This document shows positions 1-7,187 of a DNA stretch of 56,416 bases, piece by piece. Every line of letters begins with the position of its first letter. Positions within the stretch are counted from its first letter, which is position 1. Origin of the DNA: an uncultured Eubacteriales bacterium (GTDB lineage: Bacteria; Bacillota; Clostridia; Peptostreptococcales; Anaerovoracaceae); NCBI GenBank assembly GCA_900320285.1, contig ONRQ01000009.1, forward strand, positions 1-56,416, written 5' to 3'. Under the pieces are notes generated by a model. It was given only the letters and a program-made list of their open reading frames with translations, did not search any database and was not told the DNA's origin. The translations under genes were made by a program, and so were the position numbers.

Positions 1-83
1 TCTGCTGCACATTTTCTGAGTACTGGTTCTGGAAGAACAGATGGACCTGCAGAAAAGTTAAATACGCGATATTCATCAGCCAT
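1..83 (-). CDS. serC: Phosphoserine aminotransferase, N-terminal fragment (runs off the left edge)
   Basis: Only the first 27 codons lie in the window. The encoded start, MADEYRVFNFSAGPSVLPEP, has the NFSAGP-VLP signature that opens SerC proteins. SerC is the PLP enzyme that converts 3-phosphohydroxypyruvate and glutamate to phosphoserine in serine synthesis. The ATG is preceded by a strong GGAGG (complement of 92-96) at normal spacing, so the start is well supported. Its pathway partner serA lies 2 kb away on the opposite strand with pckA between them. The rest of the gene, including the PLP lysine, is outside the window. Confidence 0.88.
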   Translation of the reverse strand, partial: MADEYRVFNFSAGPSVLPEPVLRKCAA

Positions 84-129
84 TGGTCTATACCTCCGTT
101 ATAAACTTTTTGTAGTAAAAGGGTTATTG

Positions 130-178
130 AAAAGGGCCGCCGACAGCCAAAGCACTTTCAGACTTCAGCGGCCTTTTT
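130..178 (-). terminator. Intrinsic terminator downstream of pckA
   Basis: Complementary arms at 130-140 and 168-178 (AAAAGGGCCGC / GCGGCCTTTTT, one bulged base) flank a 27-nt loop. The hairpin lies between the pckA stop and the serC start. Read on the minus strand it ends in a short T run, so it should end pckA transcripts before serC. Confidence 0.7.
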
Positions 179-246
179 ACCTGATTGAATTATACTTCAC
201 TTGTGTGAAGATTTATAGGCAGAATCGTGATATCCGTTCTGAATTA

Positions 247-1860
247 TTACAGAGCCGGGCCGGCTGCCACGAGTGCCTTGCCTGCTTCGTTCGATGTGTA
301 CTTATCGAAGTTCTTGATGAATCTGCCTGCGAGATCCTTAGCCTTCTCATCCCAGACTGCAGGATCTTCATAAGTATCTCTCGGATCGAGGATTCCAGGG
401 TCTACGCCAGGAAGCTCTGTAGGTACTTCGAAATCGAAGTATGGGATCTTCTTGGTAGGAGCCTTGAGTACATCGCCGTTCAGAATAGCGTCGATGATTC
501 CTCTTGTATCCTTGATGGAGATACGCTTGCCTGTGCCGTTCCAGCCTGTGTTGACGAGGTAAGCCTTAGCTCCGCTCTTCTCCATTCTCTTTACAAGTTC
601 CTCTGCATACTTTGTAGGATGCAGCTCGAGGAATGCCTGTCCGAAGCAAGCAGAGAATGTAGGTGTAGGCTCAGTGATTCCTCTCTCTGTTCCTGCCAGC
701 TTTGCTGTAAATCCACTGAGGAAGTAGTACTGTGTCTGCTCCGGTGTCAGGATCGATACCGGAGGCAGTACTCCGAATGCGTCTGCCGAGAGGAAGATTA
801 CGTTATCTGCCTGAGGACCTGCGGACTTGCCGTTGACCTTCTTGGCAATGTTCTGGATGTGCTCGATCGGATACGATACACGTGTGTTCTCTGTAACGCT
901 CTTGTCGGCGAAATCGATCTTGCCGTCTGCATCAACAGTTACGTTCTCGAGAAGAGCATCTCTCTTGATAGCATTGTAGATATCAGGCTCTGATTCCTTA
1001 TCGAGGTTGATTACCTTGGCATAGCAGCCGCCCTCGAAGTTGAATACGCCTTCATCATCCCAGCCGTGCTCATCGTCTCCGATGAGGAGTCTCTTAGGAT
1101 CTGTTGAAAGAGTGGTTTTGCCTGTTCCGGAAAGTCCGAAGAAGATAGCTGTGTTCTTACCTTCCATGTCCGTGTTTGCGGAGCAGTGCATCGAAGCGAT
1201 TCCTTTGAGAGGGAGATAGTAGTTCATCATTGAGAACATACCCTTCTTCATCTCGCCGCCGTACCATGTGTTGATGATTACCTGCTCACGGCTTGTGATG
1301 TTGAATGCAGCGCAGGTCTCGCTGTTCATTCCGAGTTCCTTGTAGTTCTCTACTTTAGCCTTGGAAGCATTGAAAATAACGAAGTCAGGCTCGAAGTTCT
1401 CAAGCTCTTCATCTGTAGGGATGATGAACATGTTCTTTACGAAGTGTGCCTGCCATGCAACCTCCATGATGAAACGGATGGCCATGCGTGTATCAGGGTT
1501 TGTGCCGCAGAATCCGTCAACAACGAAGAGTCTCTTGTTGCAGAGCTCGTTGATAGCGATTTTCTTGACTTCTGCCCATACTTCTTCCGACATCGGGTGG
1601 TTATCGTTCTTATAACCCTCGGTTGTCCACCATACTGTATCCTTGGAATTCTCATCCATGACAATATATTTGTCCTTAGGCGAACGTCCAGTATAGATAC
1701 CGGTCATTACGTTTACTGCATCGAGTTCAGTGAGCTGTCCCTTATCATAGCCTTCGAGTTCAGGCTTCATTTCCTCTTCGAAAAGGAATTCAAATGATGG
1801 ATTGTAAACCAGCTCAGTAGTACCGGTGATTCCATACTTTGTCAGATCAACTTTTGCCAT
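247..1860 (-). CDS. pckA: Phosphoenolpyruvate carboxykinase (ATP)
   Basis: 537 residues, the normal length for the ATP-dependent PckA family. It interconverts oxaloacetate + ATP with PEP + CO2 + ADP in the cytosol. Visible hallmarks are the P-loop [11 protein letters not shown] near residue 245, the following GDDEHGW metal/nucleotide motif, the substrate-binding TGRSPKDK near the N-terminus, and RVSYPIEHI. The ATG has a GGAGGT ribosome site (complement of 1867-1872). In fermenting anaerobes this enzyme often runs in the PEP-carboxylating direction towards C4 acids; malic enzyme and a fumarase/tartrate dehydratase gene at the right end of the window fit a C4 branch, but direction of flux is inference. 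Transcribed alone and divergently from serA. Confidence 0.97.
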   Translation of the reverse strand: MAKVDLTKYGITGTTELVYNPSFEFLFEEEMKPELEGYDKGQLTELDAVNVMTGIYTGRSPKDKYIVMDENSKDTVWWTTEGYKNDNHPMSEEVWAEVKKIAINELCNKRLFVVDGFCGTNPDTRMAIRFIMEVAWQAHFVKNMFIIPTDEELENFEPDFVIFNASKAKVENYKELGMNSETCAAFNITSREQVIINTWYGGEMKKGMFSMMNYYLPLKGIASMHCSANTDMEGKNTAIFFGLSGTGKTTLSTDPKRLLIGDDEHGWDDEGVFNFEGGCYAKVINLDKESEPDIYNAIKRDALLENVTVDADGKIDFADKSVTENTRVSYPIEHIQNIAKKVNGKSAGPQADNVIFLSADAFGVLPPVSILTPEQTQYYFLSGFTAKLAGTERGITEPTPTFSACFGQAFLELHPTKYAEELVKRMEKSGAKAYLVNTGWNGTGKRISIKDTRGIIDAILNGDVLKAPTKKIPYFDFEVPTELPGVDPGILDPRDTYEDPAVWDEKAKDLAGRFIKNFDKYTSNEAGKALVAAGPAL

Positions 1861-1920
1861 TTAGTTACCTCCTGTTTATTTAATTACAGTTGTTTTCTTG
1901 CGAAATCCCAATTTTTTCTC

Positions 1921-1947
1921 ACTATAATATTATTCGTTTTATGTCAA
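1921..1947 (-). promoter_or_regulatory. Probable pckA promoter
   Basis: On the minus strand there is a perfect -35 TTGACA (complement of 1942-1947) and a -10-like TATAGT (complement of 1921-1926), spaced 15 bp. The spacing is short for a sigma-A promoter, so the exact -10 is uncertain. The AT-rich 257-bp interval also holds the serA promoter and nothing else I recognise. Confidence 0.45.
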
Positions 1948-1992
1948 TGTTTCAACTTGTATTTGTCTATTACCTGTGTCCTCTTATTTATA

Positions 1993-2021
1993 TTGATGAA
2001 AACATGCCGCAGTGTTATACT
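1993..2021 (+). promoter_or_regulatory. Probable serA promoter (TTGATG-17-TATACT)
   Basis: TTGATG at 1993-1998 and TATACT at 2016-2021 are separated by exactly 17 bp, a near-consensus sigma-A promoter about 95 bp upstream of the serA ATG. No riboswitch-like fold was recognised in the leader. Confidence 0.65.
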
Positions 2022-2117
2022 AAATGTGTATGGGCAGCCGCTCATAAAGCGTTGATATGCCTGTAAAAATTAAGTGCTTATATAATAATCTTTATATTAA
2101 TCAAAGCGGAGGACATA

Positions 2118-3254
2118 ATGGACAAGTATTACATCGGTACTCTAAACAACATTTCCCAGAAAGGTCTGTGCAGACTTACTGATAAGTTTGAGCTTACAGA
2201 CGACGTAGATAAGGCTAACGGCATCATCTTAAGATCCTTCAAGATGCATGACATGGAACTTTCTGACAACCTTCTTGCTGTCGGAAGAGCCGGAGCCGGC
2301 GTAAACAACATTCCTCTCGACAAGTGCGCAGAGAAAGGTATCGTTGTATTCAACACTCCTGGTGCTAACTCGAACGCTGTTAAGGAGCTCGCAGTAGCAG
2401 GTATGATCATGGGTGCCCGTAATATCTATGAGGGTATCGCATGGGGACAGACACTCGAAGGCGACGTAGCAACAAACGTTGAAAAAGGCAAAAAGCAGTT
2501 CGCAGGCACAGAGATCGCAGGAAAGACTCTCGGAGTCATCGGTCTCGGCGCAATCGGAGCAAAGATCGCAAACGCTGCTTATGCTCTCGGCATGAACGTA
2601 GTCGGCTATGAAGCATTCACACCGCATCCTTGCCTGACAGCACCTGTAGAACTCAAGGACAGTGCAGAAGAAATGGTTCCTGAGTGCGACTTCATCACGA
2701 TCCACGTTCCTTCCCTGCCTACAACAAAGGGAATGGTAAACAAGGATCTTATCGCTAAGATGAAGGACGGCGTTATCTTCATGAACTACGCAAGACCTGA
2801 CCTTATCGTTGTTGACGATGTAGTTGAGGCACTCGAGTCCGGCAAGATGAGAAAATACATGACCGACCTTCTCGAGCCTGAGTACATCGGCAAGAAGGGC
2901 ATCGTTGCTACACCTCACCTCGGAGCTTCCACAGCAGAGGCTGAAGAGAACTGCGCTGTCATGGCTACAGACCAGCTCATGGACTACCTTGAGAACGGAA
3001 ACATCATCAACTCTGTCAACTTCCCAAGAGTCTCCATGGAGAAAAAGGGTGCTGAGAGACACTGCTTCGTAGTCAAGTCCGACAAGACAGCAGACGAGAT
3101 CAAGGCAAAGATGGAAGCGTTCTACGGAGATAAGCTCGCAGGATTCGCAGGTGCAAAGAACAGAGCTAACGACTTCGGTTACTTCATCGCTGACGTTGCA
3201 GCAGGCACAGAGCCTTTCAACTGCAACTGCGTAATCAAGACAAGAGTTCTGTAA
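2118..3254 (+). CDS. serA: D-3-phosphoglycerate dehydrogenase
   Basis: 378-residue D-2-hydroxyacid dehydrogenase. It oxidises 3-phosphoglycerate to 3-phosphohydroxypyruvate, the first step of serine synthesis. The NAD-binding Rossmann motif GLGAIGAKIA lies around residue 147. The catalytic set is visible: Arg in NYARPDL, Glu in LLEPE and His in TPHLGAS. The C-terminal 75 residues (after VNFPRVSM) do not show the usual ACT-domain wording, so feedback control by serine may be absent or different. The start follows GGAGG at 2107-2111. Ends before a strong bidirectional terminator. Related 2-hydroxyacid dehydrogenases are possible, but proximity to serC supports SerA. Confidence 0.9.
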   Translation: MDKYYIGTLNNISQKGLCRLTDKFELTDDVDKANGIILRSFKMHDMELSDNLLAVGRAGAGVNNIPLDKCAEKGIVVFNTPGANSNAVKELAVAGMIMGARNIYEGIAWGQTLEGDVATNVEKGKKQFAGTEIAGKTLGVIGLGAIGAKIANAAYALGMNVVGYEAFTPHPCLTAPVELKDSAEEMVPECDFITIHVPSLPTTKGMVNKDLIAKMKDGVIFMNYARPDLIVVDDVVEALESGKMRKYMTDLLEPEYIGKKGIVATPHLGASTAEAEENCAVMATDQLMDYLENGNIINSVNFPRVSMEKKGAERHCFVVKSDKTADEIKAKMEAFYGDKLAGFAGAKNRANDFGYFIADVAAGTEPFNCNCVIKTRVL

Positions 3255-3280
3255 ACTATTCGTCCCGAAACTCGCTCAAC

Positions 3281-3314
3281 AAAACAGCTGATGCCACAAG
3301 GCATCAGCTGTTTT
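3281..3314. terminator. Bidirectional terminator between serA and the GH2 gene
   Basis: Perfect 15-bp arms (3281-3295 and 3300-3314; AAAACAGCTGATGCC and its complement) with an ACAA loop. A-runs on one side and T-runs on the other serve both convergent genes. Confidence 0.9.
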
Positions 3315-3367
3315 CATTATCTTAACAAATCGAGTCCGTCTTTTCCGAAGTATCGAATCTACCTTAT

Positions 3368-5014
3368 TTAAAAGATCGACTCTACCTTTTTGATCTCCCG
3401 GTCATATGTGAGCAGTCCGTTTACCTCATCTTCGATGTCGGAAAGCTGTGTATATATCGCAGCACTGAGACCTATGGCCTGCAGAGGTTCTATCTCCTCT
3501 TTATACAGGCGCGATATCTCTTTCTGCAGAGCAGCTCTGTCCGCGCATTTTTTATAGCCGTACGCTCTTCTTCCGCCGTAGTAATAACCCGGAAGCTTGC
3601 AGGTGTATCCGCCGAACTCGCTCAATACCAGAGGCCTGCTTCCAGGTGTCAGGTCGGCTTTTCTGAAGTAGACATGATAGCTGTCGACATCGCTCTTGTT
3701 CTGCCAGAACCATCCGGATGTGCTGTCTATGAACCTCGAACTGTCAAGCTCCTTCAATCTGTCATACGCGGAGTCTGCATCGAACTGTCCCCAGCCTTCA
3801 TTGAATATAGTCCAGTAGCAAATCGACGGATGATTGCGGAGTGCCTTTACCGTCCCTTCCATGGATTCAAGGAAGATCCTTCTGGTTTCAGGATCGTCGT
3901 GCAATTCTTTATCGTCAAGCTTTTGTCTTCCGGCCATCGGAAGGACTGAGTCTCTCATGAATGAGTAATCCGAGTTGTTCACCATATCCTGGAACACAGC
4001 CATTCCAAGCCTGTCACACTCATAGTAGAAGGTTTCAGGCTCAATCTTGATATGTTTTCTCAGAGTGTTATATCCAAGAGATTTCATGGCCAGGATGTCT
4101 TCTGCATATTTATCCGGTGATGAAGGTGTATAGATCCCGTCATGCCAGTAACCCTGATCCAGCACTCCATTGAAGAAATAAGGAACGCCATTGAGGCACA
4201 GCCTCGTGCATCCGCCTTTATCTTCTACGCTCAGAGTACGCAGCGCGAAGTACGATCTGACGCTGTCATCACCGCTCTTTATACTGAAATCGTAAAGGTG
4301 CGGATCTTCAGGTGTCCACAGCTCAGGTTCTTCGATATCTATGCGGACAGATGCGCATGGGCTTTCTGCTTCAGTCTCTTCAGCGAGCTCATACGCTTTA
4401 CCGCAGAGTTCCAGCGTGCCTTCTGTGATACCGTACGCTTTTATTTCGACCCAGTCCAGTCCGTTGTTTATCGCAAGAGATGTGATATGTTTCTCCGGCA
4501 CAGGCTCAAGCCATACACTCTGCCAGATACCGGACACAGGAGTATACCACATACCCCCGTTCTTATACTTCTGCTTGCCCCACGGATACTTATGATCGAG
4601 GTTGTCACGCGCTTCTACGATCACGCTGTGCTTTTCCTCATCTTCTTTGAGCAGATCAGTTATATCGAAACTGAACGGCAGATATCCGCCTTCGTGAGAA
4701 CCTACGAGTTTACTGTCAATATACACCTTTGCAGTCTGATCGACAGCGCCCAGGTGCAGGATCAGTCTCATGCCCTCCCATTCTTCCGGGACTGTAAAGC
4801 TGCGGCCATACAGCATGAGTTCATCCTTGCGGGTGATCCTGTTGAGTCCGGACAGCATGCTTTCCGGACAGAAAGGTACATTTATAACCGTAGGCTTTTC
4901 AGGAATGCCTGCTTCATTTGTTTTTTTGATACTGAACGTCCATTGTCCGTCAAGACTCAGCCATTTGTCCCTTACCATCTGAGGTCTCGGATAAGTATCT
5001 TTCCATGTAGTCAT
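3368..5014 (-). CDS. Glycoside hydrolase family 2 protein (beta-galactosidase/beta-glucuronidase type)
   Basis: 548 residues with the GH2 order: N-terminal jelly-roll sugar-binding domain (LSLDGQWTFSI near residue 18), an immunoglobulin-like sandwich around 170-260, then a TIM barrel. The general acid/base is Glu in FNEGW (about residue 403) and the nucleophile is Glu in LSEFGG (about 465), both in place. No signal peptide, so cytoplasmic. It is shorter than most GH2 enzymes and lacks extra C-terminal domains. The substrate cannot be read from sequence; beta-galactoside, glucuronide or mannoside are all possible. It is a single-gene unit, preceded by an array of four 18-bp palindromes overlapping its promoter, so tight, specific regulation is likely. 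Confidence 0.88.
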   Translation of the reverse strand: MTTWKDTYPRPQMVRDKWLSLDGQWTFSIKKTNEAGIPEKPTVINVPFCPESMLSGLNRITRKDELMLYGRSFTVPEEWEGMRLILHLGAVDQTAKVYIDSKLVGSHEGGYLPFSFDITDLLKEDEEKHSVIVEARDNLDHKYPWGKQKYKNGGMWYTPVSGIWQSVWLEPVPEKHITSLAINNGLDWVEIKAYGITEGTLELCGKAYELAEETEAESPCASVRIDIEEPELWTPEDPHLYDFSIKSGDDSVRSYFALRTLSVEDKGGCTRLCLNGVPYFFNGVLDQGYWHDGIYTPSSPDKYAEDILAMKSLGYNTLRKHIKIEPETFYYECDRLGMAVFQDMVNNSDYSFMRDSVLPMAGRQKLDDKELHDDPETRRIFLESMEGTVKALRNHPSICYWTIFNEGWGQFDADSAYDRLKELDSSRFIDSTSGWFWQNKSDVDSYHVYFRKADLTPGSRPLVLSEFGGYTCKLPGYYYGGRRAYGYKKCADRAALQKEISRLYKEEIEPLQAIGLSAAIYTQLSDIEDEVNGLLTYDREIKKVESIF

Positions 5015-5028
5015 AATTCAACACCCCA

Positions 5029-5150
5029 CGTAAAGTATTCTTTACATTGTAGCAGACTGGATATGTAAAGCAATCTTTACATAATAGCAAGTTATTGTGT
5101 AAAGTTTTCTTTACATTTCAGCAGATTAGTTGTGTAAAGCAGTCTTTACA
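5029..5150. repeat. Four evenly spaced 18-bp palindromes (operator array)
   Basis: Palindromes of form TGTAAAG-N4-CTTTACA sit at 5029-5046 (first base C), 5064-5081, 5098-5115 and 5133-5150, with starts 35, 34 and 35 bp apart. The 16-17 bp between them are also related (AGCAGA or AGCAAG in each of the three), so this is a roughly 35-bp tandem repeat, not just scattered sites. The array fills the space between the GH2 start and the ptb-like stop. Inference: dimeric-repressor operators controlling the GH2 gene. Confidence 0.85.
5046..5073 (-). promoter_or_regulatory. Probable GH2 gene promoter embedded in the palindrome array
   Basis: On the minus strand, TTGCTT (complement of 5068-5073) and TACAAT (complement of 5046-5051) are spaced 16 bp. 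The -35 falls inside palindrome 2 and palindrome 1 follows the -10 directly, so a bound regulator would block RNA polymerase. Degenerate copies of the same -10 position (TATTAT, TGAAAT) occur in the upstream repeat units. Confidence 0.6.
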
Positions 5151-5155
5151 TTTAT

Positions 5156-6058
5156 TTATACAGAAGCTGCTGCAGCAAGAACGATTGAATAGAATTTTTC
5201 TTCTGCACTGGAGCCTCTCGATGTAAGAACGATAGGCGCCTTTGCTCCTACGATGATTCCGGCCATCATTCCGTTGCTGCTGACAGTCCAGGACTTACCT
5301 ACCATGTTTCCTGTTGCCATTGAAGGCATGATCATTGCATCAACTTCACCCGCAACAGGGCTGTCAAACTTCTTGAACTCAGCGATCTCCTTGCTCAGAG
5401 CGATATCGTAAGAGATAGGTCCCTCAACCGTGCATCCGGTGATCTCGCCATTCTGATTCATTTCCTTAAGTGCTGCAGCGTCTACAGATTCCTGAGCCTT
5501 CTTGTTGAGAACTTCGGCTCCGCACATAACGCCAACTTTAGGATCTTCATAGCCGAGAGCGTGAAGTACATCAACAGCATTGTTGATGATCTTGACCTTC
5601 TGCTCAAGATCCGGCTGAAGCAGCATTCCGCCATCTGTCAGTACTACTACTTTATGATAATTCGGTACCTGGAAAAGGCCTACGTGAGACATGATCTTTC
5701 CTACCTGAAGACCTGTTTCCTTATTTACTACCTGTCTGAGAAGGTCAGCTGTCTGCATACGGCCTTTCATCAGGAAGTCACCCTTTCCTTCGCGGATAAG
5801 TGCGACTGCTTTCTTTGCAGCTTCTACATCGTCGTCTTCGTTGTAGATCGTAACATCTCCGAAATCGAATCCGTGCTCTGCGCAGATTGACTTGATTTCC
5901 TCTTCCTTACCTACAAATACAGGCTCAACGATACCCTCTTTGAACGCTTCGTAGACAGCATCCAGTGAATGCTCATCATGGGCGCAGCAGAGAACGATTC
6001 TCTTCTTTACAGGGTTTGCCTTTACCAGTTCAGCCATTTCTTTGAAATTCTTAAGCAT
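5156..6058 (-). CDS. ptb: Phosphate butyryltransferase / phosphate acyltransferase family
   Basis: 300 residues from the chosen start, the typical length of phosphotransbutyrylase, which converts butyryl-CoA and phosphate to butyryl-phosphate and CoA. The protein keeps the PTA_PTB family core: KRIVLCCAHDEHSLDAVYEA at the N-terminus, KGRMQTADLLRQVVNKETGL, and a C-terminal GAKAPIVLTSRG motif. I chose the ATG at 6056-6058 (MLKNFKEM) because GGGAGG (complement of 6065-6070) precedes it; an upstream in-frame ATG at 6091 lacks this. No kinase partner (buk) is adjacent, so phosphate acetyltransferase or another acyl specificity remains possible. Monocistronic, with its own promoter. Confidence 0.85.
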   Translation of the reverse strand: MLKNFKEMAELVKANPVKKRIVLCCAHDEHSLDAVYEAFKEGIVEPVFVGKEEEIKSICAEHGFDFGDVTIYNEDDDVEAAKKAVALIREGKGDFLMKGRMQTADLLRQVVNKETGLQVGKIMSHVGLFQVPNYHKVVVLTDGGMLLQPDLEQKVKIINNAVDVLHALGYEDPKVGVMCGAEVLNKKAQESVDAAALKEMNQNGEITGCTVEGPISYDIALSKEIAEFKKFDSPVAGEVDAMIMPSMATGNMVGKSWTVSSNGMMAGIIVGAKAPIVLTSRGSSAEEKFYSIVLAAAASV

Positions 6059-6116
6059 AACGATCCTCCCACTTTTGTTTTCCGGACACATAAATGTCCA
6101 TTATTTATCAATATAT

Positions 6117-6145
6117 ATTGTAGCACACTTGTCTCTGTACATAAA
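6117..6145 (-). promoter_or_regulatory. Probable promoter of the ptb-like gene
   Basis: Minus-strand -10 TACAAT (complement of 6117-6122) with an upstream TG (extended -10) and a weak -35 TTTATG 17 bp away. A short inverted repeat GGACA-N6-TGTCC (6084-6099) lies in the leader and could bind a regulator. Confidence 0.5.
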
Positions 6146-6156
6146 TATAGTATGGA

Positions 6157-6185
6157 TTGAAAAACAGTTATACGAATGATACAAT
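6157..6185 (+). promoter_or_regulatory. Probable nitroreductase gene promoter (TTGAAA-17-TACAAT)
   Basis: TTGAAA at 6157-6162 and TACAAT at 6180-6185 with 17-bp spacing, about 55 bp before the ATG. It is back-to-back with the ptb promoter. Confidence 0.65.
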
Positions 6186-6239
6186 CTTTGTTGGATAATT
6201 TTTAGATGTATATTCATTAATACGGACGGGGTGTAATAA

Positions 6240-7049
6240 ATGGAATATTATGAGGACATAGTTAAGAAGAGAAACTCCTGCAGAGGATTCTCGGAAAGAA
6301 AAGTAGAAGACGACGTTCTTACCGAGCTGCTTACATATTATGAAGAGGATGAGAGCGATCTCGTCGATGAGATCGAGACTGAGCTTAAGTTCTATATCGG
6401 TACTGTATGGGATGAGCTGAAGCATAGTGTCGGTTATAATGGCTTCTGTATAAAGGCTCCTGCATATATGGTAATTTACTCTGAAGTAGCGGATCATTAC
6501 CTTGAAAATGCGGGATATATTGCTCAGGGCCTTACCCTCAAGATGACTGAACTCGGGCTTGCTGCATGCTGGCAGACGATCAACGATGCCGACGAAGCTA
6601 AAAAGGCGCTGGGAGAAGATACTGATAAAGTCGTGGCTTGCGTAGTTGCTTTCGGTTACAGAGATCCGGATAACAACGAGAAGAAAGCTCCTAAGAAGTC
6701 CCTTGATGAGATGACTGACGGTTACAAATTCGGTCAAGACATTGACACCGATCTTTGGTACAACGAACTCGAGGACGGACTCAGAGCCATTGCTCATGCA
6801 CAGTCGTTCCAGAACCTGCAGCCTTACAGGATCATAGTCGACAACGATCAGATCTCACTGATAGGTCTGCCTGATGACATGACATCCGAAGCGGACAGAC
6901 TTCTCAACTACGGTATCGTTATGTTCAACTTCTATGCCGTTATGTGGGCGGTAAGACCTACTGCCCCTAGATGGAGCTTCGAGCCTGTGACAGACAGAGA
7001 CCTCGGTCTCCCTGCAGATGTCACATATGTTGCAAAGTGCGGACTGTAG
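6240..7049 (+). CDS. Nitroreductase family protein
   Basis: 269 residues. The N-terminus YYEDIVKKRNSCRGFSERKVEDD carries the basic RNSCRGF motif that binds FMN phosphate in nitroreductases. The central segment (GYIAQGLTLKMTELGLAACW) matches the family's core helix. The C-terminal half (LRAIAHAQSFQNLQPYRIIV) repeats the nitroreductase pattern, as in the two-lobed 'TM1586-like' subgroup. It should be a cytoplasmic FMN oxidoreductase; the substrate is not predictable. The ATG has only a weak purine-rich ribosome site (GGGGTG at 6228-6233). Single gene with its own promoter and a strong terminator. Confidence 0.8.
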   Translation: MEYYEDIVKKRNSCRGFSERKVEDDVLTELLTYYEEDESDLVDEIETELKFYIGTVWDELKHSVGYNGFCIKAPAYMVIYSEVADHYLENAGYIAQGLTLKMTELGLAACWQTINDADEAKKALGEDTDKVVACVVAFGYRDPDNNEKKAPKKSLDEMTDGYKFGQDIDTDLWYNELEDGLRAIAHAQSFQNLQPYRIIVDNDQISLIGLPDDMTSEADRLLNYGIVMFNFYAVMWAVRPTAPRWSFEPVTDRDLGLPADVTYVAKCGL

Positions 7050-7109
7050 GACAGCGGCAAACAGCAGGCCGGCACCAGCCATCAAACAAAACAAATTGTG
7101 AAATGAAAC

Positions 7110-7137
7110 AGCCCCCGGAAATAAACTTCCGGGGGCT
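7110..7137. terminator. Bidirectional terminator
   Basis: GC-rich perfect arms at 7110-7120 and 7127-7137 (AGCCCCCGGAA / TTCCGGGGGCT) with a 6-nt loop and T-rich flank. It lies between the convergent nitroreductase and adhesin genes. Confidence 0.9.
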
Positions 7138-7187
7138 TTCTTATTCATAACAAGCGCCGATTTTATGTTACCCGTCTGTTATCACTT

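Noticed and set aside
127-993. Long ORFs opposite pckA, serA, the adhesin and other genes
   Set aside because: These are antisense or frame-shifted shadows of strongly supported genes with Cys/Ser/Leu-rich nonsense products.
5029-5150. Short CRISPR array
   Set aside because: Repeats are only 18 bp and fully palindromic, the 16-17 bp spacers share sequence, there are no cas genes, and the array coincides with a promoter. A tandem operator array explains it better.
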